From the NCBI GenBank assembly GCA_032209605.1, contig JASFXZ010000032.1, forward strand, positions 5,953,722-6,017,721: a stretch of 64,000 bases of DNA, given 5' to 3'. This document shows, one piece after another, positions 24,355 through 34,213 of this stretch. The DNA is from Mactromeris polynyma (lineage: Eukaryota > Mollusca > Bivalvia > Venerida > Mactridae). The translations under genes and the position numbers were made by a program. Every line of letters begins with the position of its first letter. The first letter of the stretch is position 1. The notes under the pieces were generated by a model. It was not told the DNA's origin and did not search any database. It saw only the letters and a list, made by a program, of their open reading frames with translations.

Positions 24355-24835
24355 GCCATGTATGACTATTTGCCAACATATTTGGACTATTCTCATAATT
24401 GTCCCTCCATTTTTGCCAAACATCATATGCTTAGAATTGTGTTAAAGCGACAATACCTTTTTTTTCTCTTTACATATATGGTAATTTCCAAAGTGCATTT
24501 CATGCGACAAAAATACCTTCTCTTCATCTTGATATTGACATGCTTCAAACCTTCAATCATTTCGAAGAAAGGCAGGAGTCAACTTATTTATTGCAAATTA
24601 TGTCTAATTAAGCGAAATAAAAATATTTTCTTTGAAATGAATGTCATTCCTTACCAAATATGAAAAAAAGTTGAAGAATATAGTCTGCATAATATCTTAA
24701 ATATTTCAGAATGTTATAAAGTACTAACATCATATATTGTTGGTACAAAGTGAAACAAATAGAATCTGCTTACCAGTACCTTTTTATTATCTATGGTACC
24801 GTCAAGCATTTTCAAGCAGGTCATCTCCATAACTT

Positions 24836-25680
24836 GTGTCAATCAAGTAATAAAGTCCACCTCCATAACACGTGTCAATAAAATAATAAAGTCCACCTCC
24901 ATAACACTTATCAACCAAGTCCACCTCCATCACACTTGTCAACAAAGTCCACCTCCATAATGCCTGTCAATAAAGTCCATCTCGATAACACCTGTCAATA
25001 AAGTCCACCTCCATAACACTTGTCAACACAGTCCACCTCCACAACACTTGTCAACAAAGTCCATCTCCATAACACATGTCAACAAAGTCCACCTCCATAA
25101 CACTCGTCAACAAAGTCCACCTCCATAACACTTGTCAACAAAGTCCACCTCCATCACACCTGTCAACACAGTCCACCTCCATAACACTTGTCAACAAAGT
25201 CCACTTCCATCACACTTGTCAACAAAGTCCACCTCCATCACACCTGTCAACAAAGTCCACCTCCATCACCATCACACCTGTCAACAAAGTCCACCTCCAT
25301 CACACTTGTCAACAAAGTCCACCTCCATCACACTTGTCAACACAGTCCACCTCCATCACACCTGTCAACAAAGTCCACCTCCATCACACTTGTAAACAAA
25401 GTCCATCTCCATAACACTTGTCAACAAAGTCCATCTCCATAACACTTGTCAACAAAGTCCACCTCCATCACACCTGTCAACAAAGTCCACCTCCATCACA
25501 CTTGTCAACAGAGTCCATCTCCATAACACCTGTCAACAAAGTTCACCTCCACAACACCTGTCAACAAAGTCCATCTCCATCACACCTGTCAACAAAGTCC
25601 ACCTCCATCACACTTGTCAACAGAGTCCATCTCCATAACACCTGTCAACAAAGTTTACTTCCACAACACCTGTCAATAAG
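24836..25680 (+). repeat. 28-bp minisatellite
   Basis: The unit CAACAAAGTCCACCTCCATC followed by ACACCTGT recurs about 27-30 times, with ACA/ACC and CTT/CCT variants and one ACC insertion near 25268. Because 28 is not a multiple of three and the unit lacks stops, all three forward frames stay open across it. This is an artefact, not a gene. It lies about 0.8 kb upstream of the sulfotransferase start. Confidence 0.9.
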
Positions 25681-26513
25681 AGAGATTTAAGTTGTTACAG
25701 GGAACACTAAGTATACACAAGACAATGCCTCCCTAAGCAGATCCTCAGGAAAAACAACAGTCTACAAAACAACAAAGGCACTGAGAAGGTGCAAGGGTAA
25801 AAATGTATGGGAATAGGGGAGCAAGGAATGGTCTAGCCCACCATAACCACAACAAGGGACTATTTAGGGGAACAACAAGGAGGGAAAAGTTTAAAGATAA
25901 AGTTTGGAGGCTGGCATGAGAAGAGCATAAGTTCATCAAATTTTAAGGATTTTTTTCTCCACAGGTGCCATTGCCATGGTGATGCCTTTTCTACTTTTTG
26001 GCGCTGCATGGTTTTGCTATTTGCATATCAGTGTTGCGTACACCAATCAAATCTTACGTTAACCACCAAGACAATTTCTCATCAACCGAATGTTTGTAAC
26101 CTTGATGCAGATTGGTAAACCTTTCGATAAAGGGTACTTTACCTTACCGAAATCCACGTAATTTACCGAAATCTATTTTGGATCTCGAGCGACCAGCAAT
26201 CGTAAAAGCTTGGCAATTGTTTGTGTTGCACAACAAATCTTAACCTTCAAATTACGTCGACCATCTTTTTTCAAGATATTTCGTGTTGGTCATGTCATGT
26301 AAAAAAGTCCTGGGGTTACATTTTTACAGTTATCTTTTTCAATGTGTTTACAATAATTTAATTGCTTATTAAAAGAGTGCTTTTCCCCGTGGCATTTTTC
26401 AAGATAAAAATCTAATTAATAAATATATTGCATTGCCGTAAGAAACCAACACTGTATACAATGTATCACTTGAAAAATTTTATAAATACATTTATAGTCA
26501 AAAGCAATAAAAT

Positions 26514-29500
26514 ATGAGAAGGAACTGTCTTCAGAAAAATGGATTTTTAATCTGTTGTATACTAATGATAGTAACTATATTATGTAAGTATACTACAATG
26601 TACTCACTATTCTAAATGTTACCAAAAGACAGTTTGTACCACAGGAGCATGTACACATCCTCAGAAAGCTAACTTCTAAAGATTGTCGCAGACTCCTGTG
26701 GTTTGCTCACTTCTGGCATTTTACTTCGAGACAAAAAAATGTGCATACATTTTTAAAGCAAACATGATTTCTTCTAATATTAATCCACTTGTCTCCATTC
26801 ATGTGTTGAATCTGTTTGACAATCATAACTATAGAAAATGTATTAGTAACTGATGACTTTGCACGATTAACATAACATTGTGTTTTTTTTTATAAAAATG
26901 ACATTGTTTATATTTTGACGTAAAAATTACATTGTTAATATTTTGACGTAAAAATGACATTGTTCTTATTTTGATGTATAAAGTACATAAACTGCAATAA
27001 TTCGTCAGTAATTAAAAGTCTAGATACTGTCCGTATGGATGTGTAGCACAATCATAGATACCCATGTCTGCATTCTTGAGCAGACAAATTTATTCAGCGA
27101 TGCATAATTTTGGACAATCAAACTGTGTTTGTTTACAGGATGCTGAATCAGCATGTTGTAAAAATGGACTGGAATGCAGCAAAAGCCAGATTAATATTAC
27201 TGCCCTGAAAAACTTCTGAATCCACGTGCTAACGTTATCAAAGAGGGATGCAAGTTTATGCTTTAAGGAGCATCTGGGGCTGCGTATAGTCGCCGGCTTC
27301 ATTTCACTGAAGTTCAGGTTGAGTTTGAGGCAATGATCAAACTAAGTTTCAGATCAAATGTCAGTTACCTACTCTACCCCTTGACCACTATGGCTTCCTA
27401 ATGTATACAGGTACATGACGTAAGAAAAATGTATGACCCTGTTCTGGACATAAAGCTTATAAAAGTCTCTGAAATTCTCATAAGGCCTGCATGCACCTTA
27501 ACTGTATTATCTTCTTTTTATCTTTTAGATTTTCATAATAAGCAACATGTATACAGAATCAAGGCAAAAGTTCATACTGACGTAAAAGAATCTGTTCTTC
27601 CCGACGTAGAAGAAACAGGACAGCATGACATGAAAGAAATCATATTGCCTAAAGTGGATGAACCTGATCTACCATACACAAAAGAAAATGTTCAGCCTTA
27701 CACCACAAAAGAAACGGTTCAACCTGACATGGAAGTAACTGTTCAACCTGATATGGAAGTAACGGTTCGACCTGACATGGAAGAAACGGTTCAACCTGAC
27801 ATGGAAGTAACGGTTCAACCTGACATGGAAGTAACGGTTCAACCTGACATGGAAGTAATGGTTCAACCTGACATGGAAGTAACAGTTCAACCTGACATGG
27901 AAGTAACTGGTCAACCTGACATGGAAGTAACTGTTCAACCTGACATGGAAGTAACTGTTCAACCTGACATGGAAGAAATGGTTCAACCTGACATGGAAGT
28001 AACTGTTCAACCTGACATGGAAGTAACGGTTCAACCTGACATGGAAGAAATGGTTCAACCTGACATGGAAATAACTGTTCAACCTGACATGGAAGTAACT
28101 GTTCAACCTGACATGGAAGTAACTGTTCAACCTGACATGGAAGTAAGGGTTCAACCTGACATGGAAGAAATGGTTCAACCTGACATGGAAGAAATGGTTC
28201 AACCTGACATGGAAGTAACTGTTCAACCTGACATGGAAGTAACTGTTCAACCTGACATGGAAGAAATGGTTCAACCTGACATGGAAGTAACTGTTCAACC
28301 TGACAAGGAAGAAACTGTTCAACCTGACATAGAAGAAATGGTTCAACCTGACATGGAAGTAACTGTTCAACCTGACACGGAAGAAACTTATCTACCTGAC
28401 ACAGAAGCAAGTGGTTTGTCTGATGCAGAAGAAACTATACTGCTTGACATAGAACAAGAAATTGGATTGCCTGACACAGTGGAAGAAAAAGAAATACAAA
28501 ATCGTTCAGACCACCAAACTGAAGAAAATGTTAGTACTTCCTATCTTACTTTAAATATACTGGCATAAAAATCATTTGTAAGCTCAACATATCATTCCAC
28601 AAAGTAACAAGCTGTCACTGAATCCAAAATATATTTGGACATGTAATTTAAATAACAATGTTTCCAATAAATGATCTATGTTGTGTTGGGCTACAGACTG
28701 GTGTACTCAGCTTTAAAACAGTATCTCATGTCTTTTTAACTGACCTTACCTAGTTCTTAGGTAACCAACCAGTACTAACCTAGCTCTTAGGTAACCAACA
28801 AGTACTAACCAAGTTTTCTATGGTAACCAACCAGTACTAACCTAGCTCCTAGGTAACCAACCAGTACTAACCAAGAACCTAGGTAACCAACCAGTACTAA
28901 CCTAGCTCCTAGGTAACCAACCAGTACTAACCAAGAACCTAGGTAACCAACCAGTACTAACCTAGCTCCTAGGTAACCAACCAGTACTAACCAAGAACCT
29001 AGGTAACCAACCAGTACTAACCTAGCTCCTAGGTAACCAACCAGTACAAACCAAGAACCTAGGTAACCAACCAGTACTAACCTAGCTCCTAGGTAACCAA
29101 CCAGTACTAACTTAGAACCTAGGTAGCCAACCAGTACTAACCAAGCTCCTATGTAACCAACCAGTCCTAACCTAGCTCATAGGTAACCAACTAGTACTAA
29201 CCAAGCTCCTAGGTAACCAACCAGTACTAACCAAGCTCCTAGGTAACCAACCAGTCCTAACCTAGCTCCTAGGTAACCAACCAGTCCTAACCAAGCTCCT
29301 AGGTAACCAACCAGTCCTAACCTAGCTCCTAGGTAACCAACCAGTACTAACCAAGCTCCTAGGTAAGCAACTAGTTCTAACCTAGCTCCTAGGTAACCAA
29401 CCAGTACTAACCAAGTTCCTAGGTAACCAACCAGTCCGAACCAAGCTCCTAGGTAACCAACCAGTACTAACCAAGCTCCTAGGTAACCAACCAGTACTAA

Positions 29501-32147
29501 CCAAGCTCCTAGGTAACCAACCAGTACTAACCAAGCTCCTAGGTAACCAACCAGTCCGAACCAAGCTCCTAGGTAACCAACTAGTACTAACCAAGCTCCT
29601 AGGTAACCAACCAGTCCGAACCAAGCTCCTAGGTAACCAACTAGTACTAACCAAGCTCTTAGGTATATATATCTTCATCAAAATGTCATGCAAGGGTCAC
29701 TATGAATTATGTATGACATTGTTACTATAAGTTGCTATAATTCAAAAAAAAATAAAATGTTTTGATGATCAGCAAAAATGATGAAATAATGAACCATTGA
29801 AGCATAATAAATGCCAGAATGTAGTAAGGACGTTCAAAATCAGACATTTCGTTTAAGGACACGAGGCCTCGTGGAAAGTTGAACAAGGGAGAAGACAAAA
29901 CTGATGCAGTGAAAAATGAAGTGAAGGTAAACATAGAGACAAAGGATGTGAAGCCTCGTGGAAAGGTGAACAAGGAAGAAGACAAAACTGATGCAGTGAA
30001 AAATGAAGTGAAGGTAAAAATAGAGACAAAGGATGTGAAGCCTCGTGGAAAGGTGAACAAGGAAGAAGACAAAACTGATGCAGTGAAAAATGAAGTGAAG
30101 GTAAAAATAGAGACAAAGGATGTGAAGCCTCGTGGAAAGGTGAACAAGGAAGAAGACAAACCAATGATGGTAATATTCATCACATAATCATTATAAATGC
30201 GGCAAAACCAGTGAGTTATCTGCCTTTATCCAGAGTTTTCACCCTTTGTTACTGCTAGTACCATATACAACATGTATATAAGGGACAAAGGGAGAGAACT
30301 CTAGAAGGGATAAAGGGAGATAACTTGTGACAATCTCATGTGATGTAGGTAGACTAGGTTTGCTCATACCCTCAATGTGATCAAAGTTTTGACAAAATAA
30401 ACTGAGACTTACATATATTTTAGACTCCTGTCCAGATTACAGTCAATCAATGTAAGCTAAATGGTTTATAATCATACATACTCAAGTTGATATCTTCTGC
30501 CAAATTCATCACCAGTTGTAAGAATCAAATCATTAACATATACTGTGCAAGTATACTTAAAACTGTAGAAGTCATTTTAACAATTCTGTTCTGAAATGTA
30601 AAAATAAATAAAAATTGCATATAAAAATACTATAGAATCAAAAATTTACACAAGATACAAAGTTTATATACATGTATAGTACTATATATAAAATACACTA
30701 TAGAAGGAATAAAGGGAGAAAACTCTAGAAGGGATAAAGGGAGATAACTTGTGACAATCTCCTGTGGTTTCTCTCATACCACTATAAGTTATCATGTTTT
30801 TCCGATAAATTAAACGGTGAGTTCCTGCTTTCAGTTTTGGTACAAAATTGCATACACACAGAAATAAATATTCGAACATTAATTTCATGAAATTCATGAC
30901 AAAATTGTGAAATGTAACTCCAAACTAGATGGTTGTTTAAAGCAAAAACATATGTCTCCCAGATGGCAGTTTGTCAGTAATTGTGATACTGATACTGGAT
31001 GTTAGAATAAAATATTGAGAAAACAAGAAATATGGTCTTATGACCTTTCTTTGATCAGTTCATCATGCACTGTACATGTATAAAAACTAGAAAGTGCAGC
31101 TTAAGGGCCATAATTCAATGAAATATTATCCGAGCTGAACGAAAAGACAAGATGCACTACTACACTTGATGCTTATCAATCCTGTGAAGTTTGGTTGAAA
31201 TCCAAACAGCTGTATTGTAGATGAAGCGCGGACAAACTTCACCATTACAAAAACATCAAAGGGCCATAACTCAGTGAAAAATGTTACGAGCGGAAGGGAG
31301 ACATTATAATCAGATTCTACAGATGTAACATACACTTACTAATGTCTTATTTACATTTCAGATGCACTATGGGTACAATGACAACGGTCACCTATTGTCA
31401 GCAAAAGATCGAGCTGCACTGGTGAAACAAAGATGCGAAATCTTCAAAAAAGAAAATCCAAATTACTTGCACGAGGCCTCCTATCGTTACGACCGAGAGG
31501 CCTACATGACGAGTAGGAGATACAAGTTGTTGCTATGTTACAGTTGCAAGGTAGCATCAACCAATCAGAAGAGACTGTTATACGCACTAGACAAAAACTA
31601 CAACGCGGACATCAACAAAATCCGCCAGCCAGTGGCACGAGATTATGCCGACCATCGCTACTCAAATTTCGAAAACATAAATACTTCAGCTAAAAAGTAT
31701 TATAAAGTAATGCTAGTTCGAGAGCCTTTAGAAAGATTACTGTCAGCGTATCGGGACCAAAGAAGCTACAAGGATTACTTTAAAAAAGCTAATTTCAAAT
31801 TTAAAGATTATGTGCAGTTAGTTTTGAAAGAAGAAACGAAACATTTGAATCGTCACAATTATCCCTATTTTGAACGATGTCGACCTTGTGATATTAGCTA
31901 CGACCTAGTAGGGCTGCAAAAAACGTTTAATACAGATATGGACACTATGTTGGAACAAATCCACGTTAAAAGCGTCAGTAACATCCCGAGACGAGAGGAG
32001 ACTGGGTACAGCAAAGTCACCACAGATAATTTGTTAAAGCAATATTACTCCCATATCCCACATACAGTGATACATCAGCTCTGGGAAAAGTTCTATAAGG
32101 ACTATTACATATTTGGCTTTCCATATCCGAAGCATTTGATGTTTTAA
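26514..32147 (+). CDS. HNK-1 family carbohydrate sulfotransferase with repetitive stem, four exons
   Basis: Coding exons are 26514-26583, 27529-28529, 29858-30169 and 31362-32147; junction phases are 1, 0, 0 and the product is 722 residues. Exon 1 encodes a type II signal anchor (basic MRRN, then GFLICCILMIVTIL). Exons 2-3 are a lumenal stem of low-complexity repeats. Exon 4 is the catalytic domain. It carries the 5'-phosphosulfate motif region YSCKVASTNQKR (about residues 521-532), the 3'-phosphate motif VREPLERLLSAYRD (about 580-593), the family signature RCRPCDISYDLVG, and the C-terminal IYIFGF-like ending (YYIFGFPYP). Known members move sulfate from PAPS to GalNAc, GlcA or HexNAc of glycans in the Golgi; the acceptor here cannot be told. 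The family's usual PKVA(C/S)(T/S)NWKR is altered (Pro to Cys, Trp to Gln), though Lys and Arg remain. Donors at exons 2 (GTTAGT) and 3 (GTAATA) are weak but phase-consistent. An AATAAA lies at 32709. Confidence 0.82.
27717..28388 (+). repeat. Coding 24-bp minisatellite (28 x 8-residue VQPDMEVT) in sulfotransferase stem
   Basis: Exactly 28 near-identical 24-bp units encode VQPDME(V/E)(T/M), residues 87-310 of the predicted protein. Degenerate units flank both sides (for example LPDVEETG upstream, LPDTEASG downstream), so the array grew from an older acidic Pro-Asp-Glu repeat. The frame is kept open through all units. The opposite strand also stays open but carries no plausible gene. Confidence 0.85.
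28740..29668 (+). repeat. 30-bp minisatellite in sulfotransferase intron 2
   Basis: About 30 units of CTAGGTAACCAACCAGTACT plus AACCAAGCTC (or AACCTAGCTC/AACCAAGAAC variants), with a higher-order 60-bp alternation in the first third. Each unit contains TACTAAC and AGGTAAC. It fills most of the intron between exons 2 and 3. Confidence 0.9.
29858..30169 (+). repeat. Coding 87-bp repeat (3 x 29 residues) in sulfotransferase exon 3
   Basis: Three near-identical 87-bp units encode a Lys/Glu-rich 29-residue repeat (KTDAVKNEVKVKIETKDVKP and RGKVNKEED). The exon is bounded by a TTTAAG acceptor and a GGTAAT donor and is phase 0 at both ends, 104 codons. It extends the stem between the acidic repeat and the catalytic domain. 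The other strand is also open but is unlikely to be coding. Confidence 0.65.
30230..30345 (-). repeat. Foldback repeat with GGGATAAAGGGAGA motif, copy 2 (intron 3)
   Basis: The right arm carries AGAAGGGATAAAGGGAGATA and ACTTGTGACAATCTC, and the left arm carries TTTATCCAGAGTTTTCACCC. It lies in sulfotransferase intron 3, 60 bases after exon 3. Confidence 0.65.
30695..30780 (-). repeat. Foldback repeat right arm, copy 3 (intron 3)
   Basis: Two tandem copies of AGAAGG(G/A)ATAAAGGGAGA are followed by TAACTTGTGACAATCTCCTG and TGGTTT. No complementary left arm is evident. Confidence 0.65.
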
Positions 32148-32309
32148 TGTAATATGATTACGGTAACCACAGTAACCACACGCAGATTCAGAGGAGTGAC
32201 ACCCAACAAATGACCTGCCTTATATCTGGTTTTTCCAGTGTGTGTGCATGGGGTCCTCTGCCCTAATAGCTGAAATAGTCTCCTTATATCCCTGGCTGTT
32301 TATGTGATG

Positions 32310-32465
32310 TAAAGCAACAGGACATTGTCATGAGTTCTCTTCCTTTATCCCTCCTAGAGTTTTCTTCCTTTATTCCTTCTATAGTACATAAATATATAGC
32401 ACTATATAAAAGGGAGAGAACACTAGAAGGGATAAAGGGAGAGAACGTGTGACAATCTTCTTTGT
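32310..32465. repeat. Foldback repeat, copy 4, downstream of sulfotransferase
   Basis: The left arm TTCCTTTATCCCTCCTAGAG and right arm CTAGAAGGGATAAAGGGAGA flank a short AT-rich loop with TATATAGCACTATATA. It lies 160 bases past the stop codon, probably in the 3' untranslated region. Confidence 0.7.
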
Positions 32466-32801
32466 ATAAAGCCACATTGCAAAAATATCCATGTGTTTGA
32501 AAGCTACAAGCCTTACAAAAAATCTGTAGTCTGCCTATTTGACGTACCTGACACAGTCTGCCAAAAATGTCAACTTTTATTCAGTAATTACATAAAGGAG
32601 ATTTAGACATGCATAAAACAGTATTTCATACTTAAAAATGAGGCAGCTTTTCCAAAGATTTGGGACTACAGCATCTTTACTAAATATCCGAACCATAATG
32701 TAAATATGAATAAATAAAAATAATAAAAGTGCTGAAAAATTTGATTTCAACTTCTTTATCAAACAACATTGTGATGACTTATAAATCATTACTCTTAGAT
32801 A

Positions 32802-32970
32802 CAGTAGAGTAAAACCTCAATAATAAGACCACCATTGGAACCCAAGAACACTGGTCTTCTTATTGAGTTTGAACAAAGAGCACAACAGTTAAAATGGACT
32901 TGAGAAAATTGTATTCTTAATTTAGATGTGGTCTTATTATTGAGGTGGTCTTTAAATGAAAGTTTTACTG
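32802..32970 (+). mobile_element. MITE family A, near-complete
   Basis: It starts near ACAGTAGAGTAAAACCTC and ends AAGTTTTACTG followed by TA, with the standard core. Confidence 0.7.
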
Positions 32971-33107
32971 TAATTGTTACCATTACATGAATAATATGTT
33001 ATAACATGGATTGAAGCTTCAATGTTTCATGAAATTGAAAAGCAATATACAGTGAAACCGTTCTCTGGACCAACAGCCTTTGGAAGATTTGACGGTTACT
33101 GCGAGGC

Positions 33108-33515
33108 AGTTCTGCTAGCGATGTGAAAGTCACAGCAGTAAATTATGTAGCTAATGCGTTACCTATCAAGTTAAATAGATAATTATGTCGTAAACTAGAT
33201 ACTTAACTTGTTAACAACTTAATTAACTAGATACTTATGTAGTTACTAGATATTTATTGTGTTAACTACTTAACACTATTCTGCTGGGTTTAAGTGGGTA
33301 AGTGGTGGCAGTTGTGGGCACTTATAATCAGACAATTGTTCATGTTTAGATATTTATCTGGTATGAAAATTTATCACAATACTTATCTAGTTAACCACAT
33401 AATTATCTAGTTAAATAAGTAGTTATCTAGTTTCTGTAACATGATAACCACATAATTTTTTTTATCTAGTTGATTAAGTAGTGGTGGCAGAAATATGCCA
33501 CCATACGCTAGTGAT
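33108..33515. repeat. Degenerate CTAGTTAACTAGAT-rich repeat block
   Basis: Many irregular copies of ATCTAGTTAA/TTAACTAGAT and TACTTAACTAG are bounded by GCAGTTCTGCTAGCGATG and GCCACCATACGCTAGTGATG. It is palindrome-rich, non-coding, and lies between the sulfotransferase and PARP2 genes. Confidence 0.5.
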
Positions 33516-34213
33516 GTTAAATTAGCCGTAAATTTTTACTGTAAGAAAACTGATGAGTTGTTGAAGACAGGTTGTTGCTCAAGCTGAGAGGGCCACTGTG
33601 TAGCGGTTGCAGGGTAAAATGTATGTCTACCCTTAATTTTTAGCATAACTAGCAAATCCTGCATTAGAATGACACGAGTTATGCCTACATGAACACATTG
33701 CCGCAAAACCATATGAGTCCGGGTCTATTGATTTGGTTGCTGCTGGCATTATCTATTGGAATTTACGTTTTGCTCTCATAATGAAGACACATGTATACAA
33801 CCCCTGATCACAAAAATAACTTTCAATTTAAAATTTCAGACACTCGGACATTCTGGCAACTAAGAATGTTTGACTGCATTTGTTAATTAATTGTTGTCAT
33901 TTGGTGAGAATTATAATATATTTATTATTCCTGATTAACACATAAAATTCTTGGGTTTAGATTTTTATATATCTGGAACCCAAGTGTTTATTTTCACTTT
34001 GTTTTGACATTATATCTGAAAAGGGTTATTATTAATATATCCCAATTGTCTGGAATGGTGTCAGGGCCAAGGTATGTCAGTAGAACCCTCTTAACAATTT
34101 TGGAACATGATGGACCCCCCCCCACAGATAAATACGGAACAGAACGGTTAAAACATGGGTTTTATACGCAACCGCCATTCAACCGCCGAAGCGCTGAACA
34201 AACAGAAATTGTT

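Noticed and set aside
24358..24663. 101-codon plus-strand open frame
   Set aside because: Composition is hydrophobic low-complexity typical of translated AT-rich DNA; no promoter, splice or homology support.
25076..25690. Overlapping plus-strand open frames in the 28-bp array (STKSTSITPVNKVHLHHTC type)
   Set aside because: The 28-bp unit lacks stops, so all three frames stay open and encode the same repeating peptide; no flanking exon signals or homology.
27090..27302. Minus-strand open frame in sulfotransferase intron 1
   Set aside because: No recognisable domain or splice context; most likely repeat-derived or chance.
27649..28410. Long minus-strand open frames over the sulfotransferase stem repeat (LLPCQVEQ-type and YFHVRLNS-type repeats)
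   Set aside because: They are shadows of a 24-bp coding repeat whose unit has no stops in several frames; the plus-strand frame joins in phase to a membrane anchor and a catalytic exon.
29382..29693. Minus-strand open frame WLPRSLVSTG repeats
   Set aside because: It is produced by the 30-bp intronic minisatellite, which stays open because 30 is a multiple of three.
29725..30183. Minus-strand open frames SSSLFTFPRGFTSF and LLPCSPFHEASHP repeats
   Set aside because: They are antisense to the 87-bp coding repeat of sulfotransferase exon 3; the plus frame is phase-compatible with exons 2 and 4.
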